DNA of 64,000 bases from Streptomyces sp. HNM0574 (lineage in GTDB: Bacteria; Actinomycetota; Actinomycetes; Streptomycetales; Streptomycetaceae). The translations under genes and the position numbers were made by a program. Below, in pieces: positions 7,696-15,666 of this stretch (its first letter is position 1; each line of letters opens with the position of its first letter). The notes beneath the pieces were generated by a model. That model worked only from the letters and a program-made list of their open reading frames with translations, made no database searches and had not been told where the DNA came from. Where the stretch lies: positions 620,001 to 684,000 of the forward strand of contig NZ_JAASAH010000001.1 of assembly GCF_012726235.1 (NCBI RefSeq), in the 5' to 3' direction.

Positions 7696-8837
7696 CGCGC
7701 CACCTCCGCGAGCGTCCGCTCCAGCGTCTCCGGCCCGCGCGGCGCTCCTTGGCGTTCGCGGCGGGCGACTTCGGCGCGGACGAGGGGGATCACCTGTCGG
7801 CCGAAGTCGGCGGCGTCGTCGAGGAGTTCGTAGCCGCGGGCGGAGAGGATGTCGACGCCGAGGTCGTAGTAGTCGAGGAGGGCGCGGGCGACGGTTTCGG
7901 GGGTGCCGACGAGGGCGGTGGAGTTGCCGGCGCCGCCGGTGGCGGCGGCCGTCGGGGTCCACAGGGCGCGGTCGTGGCGTTCGCCCTGTTCGGCGACGGC
8001 GAGGAGCCGTTGGGAGCCGGCGTTCTCGGGGGCGGTGGCGGGGTGCCTGCGGGAGACGGGTGTTCCGGCGTCGCGGCGTGCGCGGATCGCGGCGACGGTG
8101 CGGTGGGCCTTCTCCCAGGCGAGTTCCTCGGTCGGCGCGATGATCGGCCGGAACGCGACCTGGACGCGGGGGAGTTCGGTGCGTCCCGCCGCCCGCGCCG
8201 CGGCGTGCACCTGGCGGATCTGTTCGGCGGTGCGGTCCAGTGGTTCGCCCCTGAGGGCGTACACGTCGGCCTCGGCTCCGCCGGCGGCGTAGGCGGCGGG
8301 GGAGGAGCCGCCGAAGGAGACGCCGGGGCGGGGCTGCTGGGCGGGGAAGACGTCGCTGACGAAGTCGTGGAAGCGGTAGTGCGCGCCTTCGTGGTCGAAG
8401 GGTTCGTGCCGGGTCCACACCTTCTTGACGATCTCGATGTACTCGCGGGTGCGTGCGTACCGTTCGTCCTTGCCGAGGGTGTCGCCCTCGCGGCCTTGTT
8501 CGTGGTCGTTGCCGCCGGTGATGAAGTGGACGGTGAGCCGTCCGTCGCTGAGCTGGTCGAGGGTGGCGAACGTGCGTGCCGCGTAGGTCGGGTAGGCGAC
8601 GTTGGGCCGGTGGGCGAGCAGGATCTGCAGGGTGTCGAGCCGGGCCGCGAGGTAGGCGGCGGCGGGGGTGGGGACGGCGGAGCCGGAGCCGTAGGCGAGC
8701 AGTACCCGGTCCCAGCCGTTCTCCTCGTGGGTGCGGGCGAGCCGCAGGGTGTAGTCCTTGTCGAAGGCGGGTCCGGAACGGGAGCGGGTTTCCGTTCCGT
8801 CGTGGGTGGCGGCGATACCGAGGAACTCCACGGGCAT
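7692..8837 (-). CDS. LLM-class flavin-dependent monooxygenase (SsuD-like)
   Basis: 381 residues of the luciferase-like TIM-barrel family. Motifs include GIAATHDGTETR, LDQLSDGRLTVHFITGGND, YARTREYIEIVKKVW, and the SsuD-type segment SFGGSSPAAYAAGGAEADVY, followed by RVQVAFRPIIAPTEE. Relatives use reduced FMN to split sulfonates, dialkyl sulfones or S-alkyl cysteine derivatives and release sulfite or another usable sulfur species. It starts at ATG 8837 and ends in a GTGA overlap with the binding-protein gene. A leader peptide with C-terminal Cys codons (9102-9179) precedes it on the same strand, pointing to sulfur-responsive control. The substrate is unknown; an SsuABC transporter is absent and a polar amino acid importer is present instead. 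Confidence 0.88.
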   Translation of the reverse strand: MPVEFLGIAATHDGTETRSRSGPAFDKDYTLRLARTHEENGWDRVLLAYGSGSAVPTPAAAYLAARLDTLQILLAHRPNVAYPTYAARTFATLDQLSDGRLTVHFITGGNDHEQGREGDTLGKDERYARTREYIEIVKKVWTRHEPFDHEGAHYRFHDFVSDVFPAQQPRPGVSFGGSSPAAYAAGGAEADVYALRGEPLDRTAEQIRQVHAAARAAGRTELPRVQVAFRPIIAPTEELAWEKAHRTVAAIRARRDAGTPVSRRHPATAPENAGSQRLLAVAEQGERHDRALWTPTAAATGGAGNSTALVGTPETVARALLDYYDLGVDILSARGYELLDDAADFGRQVIPLVRAEVARRERQGAPRGPETLERTLAEVAR

Positions 8838-9101
8838 GAGCGGGCCTTTCGTGGCGGGCGGTACGGGGTGGGGGCGGCGGGGGTACGTCCGGGAAGGGGG
8901 GCGCCCGGGTCGAACGGGACGCCCCGGTACGGGCGTTCGGCGACAGGCGGGGCGCAGGCGGCGGAGGGCGGACGGCTCGACGCCCCGTGACAGAAGGCGG
9001 GCGCGGTGGTGCGGCAGCGTGCGCGCGGGCCACGTGCGGGGTGGCTCGGCCGCCACGGCGGGCCGTGGGAGGGAGGGCCGGTCAGGCGGCCCGCTGCCGG
9101 G

Positions 9102-9179
9102 TCACCTGGGACAGGAGCAGGACCACACGCGACCGAGGTCGATGTGGTCGCGGGTGACCAGCGGCAGTTCTGCGGACAT
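9102..9179 (-). CDS. Cysteine-type attenuator leader peptide
   Basis: A 25-codon ORF, too short for normal gene finders. It begins MSAELPLVTRDHIDLGRV and ends W-S-C-S-C-P-R before TGA. The LVTRxHIDLGRV block plus terminal Cys codons is the pattern of actinobacterial putative leader peptides found before sulfur-assimilation genes. In the mycobacterial example known to me, a leaderless polycysteine ORF lowers downstream expression when cysteine is plentiful. An in-frame ATG at 9188 would add three residues. A TTGACG/CTGAAT promoter-like pair places the predicted 5' end at or beside the 9179 ATG, so leaderless translation is likely. It lies upstream of the monooxygenase, binding-protein and ATPase genes on the same strand. 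Confidence 0.72.
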   Translation of the reverse strand: MSAELPLVTRDHIDLGRVWSCSCPR

Positions 9180-9186
9180 GCGGACC

Positions 9187-9216
9187 ATTCAGCACGGTCC
9201 GCGCCGGGGGCGTCAA
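9187..9216 (-). promoter_or_regulatory. Candidate promoter of the leader peptide / monooxygenase unit
   Basis: Reading the minus strand, TTGACG (9216-9211) is followed after an 18-nt spacer by CTGAAT (9192-9187). Seven more bases reach the ATG at 9179, so a transcript starting at the usual distance would begin at the start codon itself. This is a primary-sigma-like layout judged by eye and not tested. Confidence 0.4.
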
Positions 9217-9302
9217 CCGCCTTGTGTGCTGGGCGAGTTGGCTGCCACACGCTGTTCACACCACCGCAGCACCCGGACCCTACGGTCGGTACCGGGTACA
9301 CC

Positions 9303-9401
9303 GGCCGGCCCGTGCGAGGGCCGGCCGTACTGGCCGTGTTGAGGGACGCGGCGCGCGTGATGACACGCCCCGTGCCCGGACCGTCGAGGTCCGGGCACGG
9401 G
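9303..9401 (+). promoter_or_regulatory. Two tandem stem-loops in the permease 5' region
   Basis: The first stem-loop is a perfect 9-bp inverted repeat, GGCCGGCCC (9303-9311) against 9318-9326 with a 6-nt loop. The second is a perfect 14-bp inverted repeat, CCCGTGCCCGGACC (9369-9382) against 9388-9401 with loop GTCGA. The second ends 60 bp before the permease ATG and has no T-run. They could be an attenuator or mRNA-stabilising structure in the 5' untranslated region, or the end of an unseen transcript. Stem pairing is seen directly; the function is inferred. Confidence 0.45.
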
Positions 9402-9461
9402 CCCGGTCCGGGCGGCGGCCCCGGGCCGCTGACCGTCCCGTCCGAAGCCCTTGGAGCTCTC

Positions 9462-10463
9462 ATGGCCGTTGCCGACCGCACCGCCCTGCCCCGTTCCGCG
9501 CCCGCCTCCGACCCGGAGCGTGCCCCTGATGAGCCCACGCCCCCTGTCCGTACCGTCCCCCGGCGCAGGCCCGGGCGCTGGCTGGCGGCCGGGGGCGCGT
9601 TGCTGGTGCTCGCGCTCGTGCTGCACTCGGTCGTGCGGAACCCGCGTTTCCAATGGGGCGTTGTCGCCCAGTACTTCGGTACCCCGGCGGTGCTGCACGG
9701 GCTGTGGCTGACGCTGTGGCTGACGGCGGCCGTGATGGTGCTCGGTTTCCTCCTGGGCACCCTGCTCGCCGTGATGCGCCTGTCGGGCAACCCGGTGCTG
9801 CGCGCCCTGGCCTGGGGTTATGTGTGGATCTTCCGGTCGACGCCGCTGCTGGTGCAGCTGCTGTTCTGGTTCAACATCGGCGCGCTCTATCCGACGCTGA
9901 GCCTGGGCGTGCCCTTCGGCCCCGAGTTCGCCACGTTCCGTACGGTCAACCTGCTCGGCGCCGCCGTCACCGCGCTGATCGGGCTCACGCTGCACGAGGC
10001 GGCGTACGCGGCGGAGGTCGTGCGGGGCGGCATCCTGTCCGTGGACCGGGGGCAGACGGAGGCGGCGCAGGCGCTGGGCCTGTCCCGGGCCCGGGTGCTG
10101 CGCCGGATCGTGGTGCCGCAGGCCATGCGCGCGATCGTGCCGACGGCGGGCAACATGCTGATCGGCACGCTGAAGGGCACCAGCATCGTCAGCGTCCTCG
10201 CCGTCCAGGACCTGCTGTACTCGGTGCAGTTGGTCTACAACCGCACGTACCAGGTGATTCCGCTGCTGCTGGTCGCCACGCTCTGGTACGTGGCGGTGAC
10301 GACGGTGCTGACGGTCGGCCAGTTCTACGTGGAGCGGTACTACGCGCGCGGCGCCGAACGCACCCTCCCGCCGACCCCGCTCCAGCGCCTGCGCTCCCGC
10401 CTCACCGCCGCCGCCCCGCCGGAACGGACCGCGCCCGCACCCGCCCCCGGGGAGAAGGCATGA
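9462..10463 (+). CDS. Polar amino-acid-type ABC transporter permease
   Basis: 333 residues. After a Pro/Arg-rich cytoplasmic N-terminus of about 45 residues come several membrane helices (LAAGGALLVLALVLHSV, LWLTLWLTAAVMVLGFLLGT) and the HisMQ-family signature. That signature is FRSTPLLVQLLFWF, then EAAYAAEVVRGGILSVDRGQ and AAQALGLSRARVLRRIVVPQA, the EAA loop that contacts the ATPase. It starts at ATG 9462 with GGAG at 9453-9456. Its stop overlaps the next start in an ATGA (10460-10463). It is the only permease in the cluster and would form a homodimer with the ATPase at 5933 and the binding protein at 6703. Confidence 0.9.
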   Translation: MAVADRTALPRSAPASDPERAPDEPTPPVRTVPRRRPGRWLAAGGALLVLALVLHSVVRNPRFQWGVVAQYFGTPAVLHGLWLTLWLTAAVMVLGFLLGTLLAVMRLSGNPVLRALAWGYVWIFRSTPLLVQLLFWFNIGALYPTLSLGVPFGPEFATFRTVNLLGAAVTALIGLTLHEAAYAAEVVRGGILSVDRGQTEAAQALGLSRARVLRRIVVPQAMRAIVPTAGNMLIGTLKGTSIVSVLAVQDLLYSVQLVYNRTYQVIPLLLVATLWYVAVTTVLTVGQFYVERYYARGAERTLPPTPLQRLRSRLTAAAPPERTAPAPAPGEKA

Positions 10464-12463
10464 ATCCCGCCACCCTGGCCGTGGTCGGCGCGGGCCCGCT
10501 GGCGGCGGGCCTGGTGGAGCGGATCGCGGCGAGCGCGCCCGAACTGTGGCCCGCCGGGCGGCCGTTGCGGCTGCGTCTGGTCGATCCGCATCCGCCGGGC
10601 GCGGGCCGGGTCTGGCGGCACGACCAGTCGCCGCTGCTGCGGATGAACTCGATGGCGGAGGACGTGACCGTCTTCACGGACGCGTCCTCCACCGTCGAGG
10701 GGCCGGTGCGTCCGGGCCCGTCGCTGGCCGAATGGGCGGCCGCGCCACGGGACTTCCCGCCGTACCGGCCGCCCCGTGATCCGGCGGTGGCGGAGGAGCT
10801 GCGGACGCTCGCGCCGACCGGTTTCGCGACCCGACGGGCCCAGGGGGCCTATCTGGAGTGGGCGTTCCGGCGGGCCGTGGCGGCGCTGCCGCCGCACGTC
10901 ACCGTGACGGTGCACCGCACCACCGCGACCGCGCTGACCGGCCCGGCCGACGGTCCGCAGCGGGTGCATCTGGCGGACGGTTCGGCGCCGTTGGAGGCGG
11001 ACGCGGTCGTTCTGGCGCAGGGGCATCTGGCCTCGGTTCCGGAGCCGGGCCGGCAGCGGCTGGCGGCGTTCGCGCGGCGGCACCGGCTGCGGTACGTGCC
11101 GCCGGAGTTCTCCGCCGAGTCGGATCTGTCGGTGCTCCGGCCGGGAGAGCCGGTGCTGCTGCGCGGTTTCGGGCTGGCCTCGGCCGATCTGACGGTGCTG
11201 CTGACGCAGGGCCGCGGCGGCCGTTTCACCCGCTCCGGGGAGGAGCTGGTGTATGTGCCGTCGGGCCGTGAACCGGTGCTGCACATCGGTTCACGCCGCG
11301 GTGTGCCGTACCACGCGAAGCCGGGCTACCGGCTGCGGGGCGAACGCCCGCCGCTGCCCCGCTACTTCGGCCCGCGCGAGACCGGCGCCCTGGCCGCGCG
11401 GGTGGCGCGTACCGGTGTCCGGCTGGATCTGCGGCGGGACGTGTGGCCGCTGATGGCGAAGGAGATCGGCTACGGCTACTACCACGAGCTGTTCCACGCC
11501 CACCCGGAGCGCACCGCCCTGTCCTGGCCGGATTTCCTCGCCGCCTACGACGGGCTCGGTGTGCACGGTCCGTCCCTGGCGGCGCTGGTCGCGACCGCCG
11601 TCCCCGACCCGGCGGACCGGCTGGACCTGGCGCATCTCGACCGTCCCCTCGCGGGCCGCACCTTCTCCGGGCCGGGGGCGTTCCGCGCGCATCTGCACCG
11701 CTACATCGCGGCCGATCTGGCCCGCCGGGCCGATCCGGGGCACAGTGCGGATCTCGGCGCGTTCCTCGCGCTGCTGTCGGTGCACGGGCAGCTGCCGGGG
11801 CTGGTGGAGCGCGGGGTGCTGACGGCGGAGTCCGTCGCCCGGCAGGTCGACGGCTGGTGGCAGGGTTTCTTCAACCATGTCGCCTCGGGCCCGCCCGGCT
11901 TCCGCCTCCGGGAGCTGCTGGCCCTGTCCCGTGCGGGGGTCGTGCACTTCCTGGGTGCGGGCATGGAGGTGACGCCCGACCCGGAGGCGGGGGTGTTCCT
12001 GGGCTCCTCGGCGTCGGTGCCGGGGCACACGGTCGCCGCGACGGCTCTTGTCGAGGCGTACCAGCCGCGCCCCACGGTGCGGTACACGGCCGACCCGCTG
12101 CTCGCGGCCCTGCACCGCGACGGCCGCCTCAGCGAGGAACTCCTCACCGACCCGGGCCCGGGCCGGGCCGGTGCCGGAACTCCCGCCTACCGCACGGGCC
12201 TGGTCCGTACGGCGCCGGAGGACCAGCGGCTGCTGGACCCCCGCACCGGCGGCCCGCACCCGCGCCGCGTCGCCCTGGGTGCCCCGACCACCGGCCGGGC
12301 CCTGGCGGCCTTCGCCCGCCCCCGCACGGACGCCCCGGCGTTCCGCCGCACCGACGCCGTGGCCCGCCAACTCCTGCGCACCCTGCGTACGTTGACGGAG
12401 CCGGCCGACGCCCCGCGGGCCGGTCTCAGGCCGCGGCCGTCACCGAGGCCAAGCGGGGTATGA
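10460..12463 (+). CDS. Large FAD/NAD(P)-binding protein
   Basis: 667 residues with an N-terminal dinucleotide-binding fold, LAVVGAGPLAAGLVERIA, and LRLRLVDPHPPGAGRVW, characteristic of the NAD_binding_9 (FAD-NAD(P)-binding) family. Further on are LLRMNSMAEDVTVF, ADAVVLAQGHLASVP and LLRGFGLASADLTVLLTQGRGG. It is translationally coupled to the permease by ATGA. No close function is known for this family. The context, with an importer and an LLM flavin monooxygenase, suggests it oxidises or reduces the imported compound or supplies a related redox step. Its 3' end overlaps the convergent PI-PLC gene by 38 bp. Confidence 0.8.
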   Translation: MNPATLAVVGAGPLAAGLVERIAASAPELWPAGRPLRLRLVDPHPPGAGRVWRHDQSPLLRMNSMAEDVTVFTDASSTVEGPVRPGPSLAEWAAAPRDFPPYRPPRDPAVAEELRTLAPTGFATRRAQGAYLEWAFRRAVAALPPHVTVTVHRTTATALTGPADGPQRVHLADGSAPLEADAVVLAQGHLASVPEPGRQRLAAFARRHRLRYVPPEFSAESDLSVLRPGEPVLLRGFGLASADLTVLLTQGRGGRFTRSGEELVYVPSGREPVLHIGSRRGVPYHAKPGYRLRGERPPLPRYFGPRETGALAARVARTGVRLDLRRDVWPLMAKEIGYGYYHELFHAHPERTALSWPDFLAAYDGLGVHGPSLAALVATAVPDPADRLDLAHLDRPLAGRTFSGPGAFRAHLHRYIAADLARRADPGHSADLGAFLALLSVHGQLPGLVERGVLTAESVARQVDGWWQGFFNHVASGPPGFRLRELLALSRAGVVHFLGAGMEVTPDPEAGVFLGSSASVPGHTVAATALVEAYQPRPTVRYTADPLLAALHRDGRLSEELLTDPGPGRAGAGTPAYRTGLVRTAPEDQRLLDPRTGGPHPRRVALGAPTTGRALAAFARPRTDAPAFRRTDAVARQLLRTLRTLTEPADAPRAGLRPRPSPRPSGV

Positions 12464-13367
12464 GCGGCGCGTTGTGGCGGATGAGGGTCTCGTACATGCG
12501 GTGTTCGCCGGGGAAGTCCATGGGGATGATGCCGAGTCCCTTCCAGCCGCGCGCGAGACCGTCCGAGAGGAGTTCCTTGACGCGCGGGTTGAGGGTGTCG
12601 GCGTTCGAGCGGGGCGGCAGCAGCGCGGCGGTGCTGACGAAGTTGGTGAAGAGCTTGCCGGGCTGTTCGACGGCCCGCCGGAACTGTGCCTCGATCAGCC
12701 CGAACTTGCGGTGCGGGGGCACCTGGTAGTCGTCCTGGACGTCGAACAGGGCGTCGTCGCCGAACCGGACGCCGGGCAGCCCCGGGTCGTCGGCGAGGAG
12801 GACGACGCGGCCGCGGGCGGTGCCCAGGGACGGCAGCCGGTCGCCGATCAGCAGCAGCCTGCGCCAGCGCGGTTGCGCGAGGTAGTCGTCGAAGATGCGG
12901 CGGAACTCCTCGGGGGGTTCCGCCGAGAACTCCTGCTTCAGCCGCATCAGCACCGTCTCGGTGGGGTGGGCGCGCAGGAAGTCGCGGCAGGAGGTGAGTA
13001 CGTCGGTGAAGTTCAGGTGCTGGTAGAAGGGGCCGTGGTGGATGGAGAACGCGTTGTCGAAGGCGCGGCACCGGATGTCCAGGAAGCGGGCGCCGGCGCG
13101 GAGTTGTTCGTCGATGGTGGTGTTCTGGCACTCGGCCCACGGTCCCCCGTGCCGGGCGCCGGAGTCGTGCGTTCCGGGGAGGGTGAGCTGCGGGAAGGTG
13201 GTCCGTCCCGGGACGACGGACAGCCAGTTCTCCGTCCCCGGTGCGGCCTGCCGCGCCCGCCGTCCGGTGCCTGTGGCCCACGCGGCTCCCGCCGGTGCCG
13301 TGGCCGCCGCGCCCGCGGCGGCCACGCCCGCCGCCCCCCTGAGAAACGTCCGCCGTTCGATGGTCAT
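12426..13367 (-). CDS. Exported PI-PLC X-domain protein
   Basis: 313 residues from ATG 13367. The N-terminus is a twin-arginine signal, IERRTFLRGAAG, with a hydrophobic Ala-rich core ending near AWA. The mature protein matches the bacterial phosphatidylinositol-specific phospholipase C barrel: FPQLTLPGTHDSGARHGG with the first catalytic His, EQLRAGARFLDIRCR, FSIHHGPFYQ with the second His, and VLMRLKQEF. It would cleave phosphatidylinositol-type headgroups outside the cell. An in-frame GTG at 13385 would add six residues, but no ribosome site favours it. Its tail overlaps the convergent FAD/NAD(P)-binding gene. Confidence 0.87.
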   Translation of the reverse strand: MTIERRTFLRGAAGVAAAGAAATAPAGAAWATGTGRRARQAAPGTENWLSVVPGRTTFPQLTLPGTHDSGARHGGPWAECQNTTIDEQLRAGARFLDIRCRAFDNAFSIHHGPFYQHLNFTDVLTSCRDFLRAHPTETVLMRLKQEFSAEPPEEFRRIFDDYLAQPRWRRLLLIGDRLPSLGTARGRVVLLADDPGLPGVRFGDDALFDVQDDYQVPPHRKFGLIEAQFRRAVEQPGKLFTNFVSTAALLPPRSNADTLNPRVKELLSDGLARGWKGLGIIPMDFPGEHRMYETLIRHNAPLIPRLASVTAAA

Positions 13368-13593
13368 GACGACTGATCGAATCACACGCGTGCGGTGCCG
13401 GGGGCGTCAACTTGCGAGAATCGTCGGCCGGTTGCTGGTCAGCGGCGTGCGGACGCGGGGCGCTCCGGGTGCCGGGTGTCTGCCGGGCCCGCCGGTGTTC
13501 GATATACGGTGCTGGACGCCGCCTCGCCGGTGTCCGTGGACGACGGGGCGCCGGGGCGGCGTCAGACATCCCCCGAGGCCGGAGGTTCCCGCC

Positions 13594-14994
13594 TTGCACA
13601 CCGTACGCAAAGACCGCGCCGCCCGTACCCCGCGGGCCGCGCGCGGCGCCCTGCTGCTGTCCGCGCTGGGCCTGGCCGCCGGGCTCCCGCTGAGCGCGGC
13701 GGCGCCCGCGGCCGCCGCGGCGCAGGAGGCGCCGCGCGCCGAGGAGACGGCGCGCGCCGAGGAGGCGCCGCGCGCCGAGGAGACGGCGCGCGCCGGGCAC
13801 TGCCCGCAACTCTCCACGGAGCTGGACTGGTTCGGCGACAACCGCGAGCGGCTTCAGCGGGTCATCGACGAGCGCGGCAGCTGCGCGCACCCCGGGCTCG
13901 GCACCGACCGCGGCCGGGCCCACGACGAGGGCCGCCCGGTGGCGGTGTTCGACTGGGACAACACCGTCACCAAGAACGACATCACCGACGTCACGCTCGG
14001 CTGGGCCCTGCGGCACGACAAGATCCTGCGCCCCGAGCGCTGGACGGATCTCAGCGCCTGGCTGACCCCGGCCGCCGACCGGGCACTGACCCGGGCCTGC
14101 GGCACCGACGTCCCGGCCGGCGCCCCGCTGCCCACCTCGACCGACACCGCCTGCGCCGACGAGATCTTCGAGATCCGCTCCGAGGCGCGGACGATGGCCG
14201 GCGAGGAGGCCTTCGAGGGCGAGTGGAACCACCGCAGGACGGTGCCCGAGTACGCCTGGGTCCCGCAGCTGTTCACCGGCCGCACCCCGGCCGAGGTGAA
14301 GACGTACACGGCGGCGGCCCGCGCCGAGGCGCTGGCCGCGCCCGTCGGCAGCGAGCGGAAGGTCGGCACGCACACCGTCCCGGCGTACGTGCGCTACTAC
14401 CCGCAGCAGCGCGACCTGATCCGGACGCTCCAGCGGGCCGGTTTCGACGTCAACATCGTCTCGGCCGGTTCCGAGCCGGTCACCGAGGTCTGGTCGGCGG
14501 GCGTGGGCATCCGCGAGTCGCGCACGTACGCGATCCGCAGCGTCCTCGACGAGGGCCGGATCACGCCCGTGAACGAGGGCTGCGGCGGCGTGCCCGCGAG
14601 CCGCGGCGGGGTCATCCCGTACGTGGACGGCAAGCGCTGCGTCGTCAACCAGGAGATCTTCGGCATCGAGGGTGCCGAGGCGTGGGAGAAGCAGGACGCC
14701 GACGAGCGCATCGTCATCGGCGGCGGCGACGCCAACACCGACGTGACCTTCGTCGGTGACGCCACCGGCGCCCACCTGGTGCTGAACCGGAATCAGGACG
14801 AGGTCATGTGCCGGGCGTACGACAACGCCGACGGCCGGTGGATCGTCAACCCCATGTTCATCGAGCCGAACCCGCGCAAGGACGGCCCGTACCCGTGCTC
14901 CACGACCGGTTTCGTCCGCGAGGACGGCAGCCTGGGACCGGTGCTGCGCGAGGACGGCTCGGTGATCCCGGACCAGCGGGACACCGCTTTCTGA
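13594..14994 (+). CDS. Secreted HAD-superfamily phosphatase
   Basis: 466 residues from a TTG at 13594, chosen because GGAGG at 13581-13585 is correctly spaced and the product then begins with a signal peptide (MHTVRKDRAARTPRAARG, hydrophobic core to about residue 45). The HAD motifs are VAVFDWDNTVTKND (nucleophile DxD), VNIVSAGSEPVTEVW (motif II) and IGGGDANTDVTFVGD (motif IV). It resembles secreted phosphoserine-phosphatase-like enzymes. A low-complexity Glu/Ala/Arg linker of two identical 11-residue blocks (EAPRAEETARA) separates the signal from the catalytic domain. Cys residues in the mature part fit an extracellular location. The substrate is unknown. Confidence 0.85.
   Translation: MHTVRKDRAARTPRAARGALLLSALGLAAGLPLSAAAPAAAAAQEAPRAEETARAEEAPRAEETARAGHCPQLSTELDWFGDNRERLQRVIDERGSCAHPGLGTDRGRAHDEGRPVAVFDWDNTVTKNDITDVTLGWALRHDKILRPERWTDLSAWLTPAADRALTRACGTDVPAGAPLPTSTDTACADEIFEIRSEARTMAGEEAFEGEWNHRRTVPEYAWVPQLFTGRTPAEVKTYTAAARAEALAAPVGSERKVGTHTVPAYVRYYPQQRDLIRTLQRAGFDVNIVSAGSEPVTEVWSAGVGIRESRTYAIRSVLDEGRITPVNEGCGGVPASRGGVIPYVDGKRCVVNQEIFGIEGAEAWEKQDADERIVIGGGDANTDVTFVGDATGAHLVLNRNQDEVMCRAYDNADGRWIVNPMFIEPNPRKDGPYPCSTTGFVREDGSLGPVLREDGSVIPDQRDTAF
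13726..13797 (+). repeat. In-gene tandem repeat, 36-bp period, two copies
   Basis: Bases 13726-13758 and 13762-13794 are identical over 33 bp, with a 36-bp period. They encode EAPRAEETARAE twice, between the signal peptide and catalytic domain of the HAD phosphatase. The period is a multiple of three, so copy-number change would keep the frame and only alter linker length. Confidence 0.85.
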
Positions 14995-15084
14995 CCGGGA
15001 GAAGGTGACGGGGCGAGGGGTTTCCCGCCGGGTGCGCGGGCAAGGTGTCCCTCCGGTACCGGACGTGTGAACGGGGAGGCGGAC

Positions 15085-15666
15085 GTGGCGGAGCGGAGCG
15101 CAACGGGCGGCGGCGGAACGGATGTTGGGCCCGGTGACGGCCCGCCGCCGTTCCCCTGGCTGTGGCTGCTGCCCGGCGTCGGGGTGCTGGCCGCGCTGGC
15201 GGGCTGGGGCATCGCCGTCTACCCGGAGCTGCCCGCCCGGGTGCCGCAGCACTTCGGCCCCGACGGGGTCGACGCGTACGCCGCGAAGTCCCTCGGCTCC
15301 GTCTTCCTCCCGGTGTTCGTGCAGGCGGGCGTCCTGCTGGTGCTGGCCGGGACGGCGGTGCTGATGCTGCGCATCCGCCCGGCCTCCGAGCTCCGCCCCG
15401 GCGAATCGCCCGGCGGCCTCTCGTCCCTGGTCAGCAACCGTCCCGCCACGCGCGCGGGCGCGGCCCGCACCGCGCGGGCCACGCTCGCCCTCGCCGGATG
15501 GCTCGGCCTGACGATGGCCGCCGCCTGCGCCGTGATGTGGCAGACGGGGCCGTGGCAGGACCCGCCCGGCTGGTACCTGGCCGTGGTCCTCGCCCCGGTC
15601 CTGCTCGGTACGGCCCACCTGCTGCGCGTCTCCCTGAAGGAGCGGGGGAGCCGGAATGGGCGTTGA
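15085..15666 (+). CDS. DUF1648-type membrane protein
   Basis: 193 residues from GTG 15085, favoured over an in-frame GTG at 15067 because GGGGAGG at 15073-15079 is well placed for it. The first helix is followed by the DUF1648 motif YPELPARVPQHFGPDGVDAYAAKS. Four hydrophobic segments are visible (WLWLLPGVGVLAALAGWGIAV, FLPVFVQAGVLLVLAGTAVLM, ATLALAGWLGLTMAAACAVM, GWYLAVVLAPVLLGTAHLL). No enzymatic role is known for this family. It overlaps the following zinc-ribbon gene by 11 bp, so the two are likely cotranscribed. Confidence 0.78.
   Translation: MAERSATGGGGTDVGPGDGPPPFPWLWLLPGVGVLAALAGWGIAVYPELPARVPQHFGPDGVDAYAAKSLGSVFLPVFVQAGVLLVLAGTAVLMLRIRPASELRPGESPGGLSSLVSNRPATRAGAARTARATLALAGWLGLTMAAACAVMWQTGPWQDPPGWYLAVVLAPVLLGTAHLLRVSLKERGSRNGR

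Larger units (their letters stand above)
8838..9461. other. Long divergent intergenic region
   Basis: 624 bp between the monooxygenase and permease starts. It holds the minus-strand leader peptide ORF (9102-9179) with a promoter-like pair just upstream, and two strong inverted repeats on the permease side (9303-9326 and 9369-9401). Between 8838 and 9100 nothing else was recognised; that part would be the untranslated link between the leader ORF and the monooxygenase start, about 264 nt. No other protein-coding ORF in this stretch shows family sequence. Confidence 0.6.

Noticed and set aside
8838..9033. Upstream extensions of the monooxygenase reading frames
   Set aside because: Sequence before ATG 8837 is Arg/Pro-rich without family similarity and would overlap the untranslated leader region.
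13726..13797. CRISPR-like direct repeats
   Set aside because: Only two units with 3-bp separation inside a coding linker; no spacers and no cas genes.
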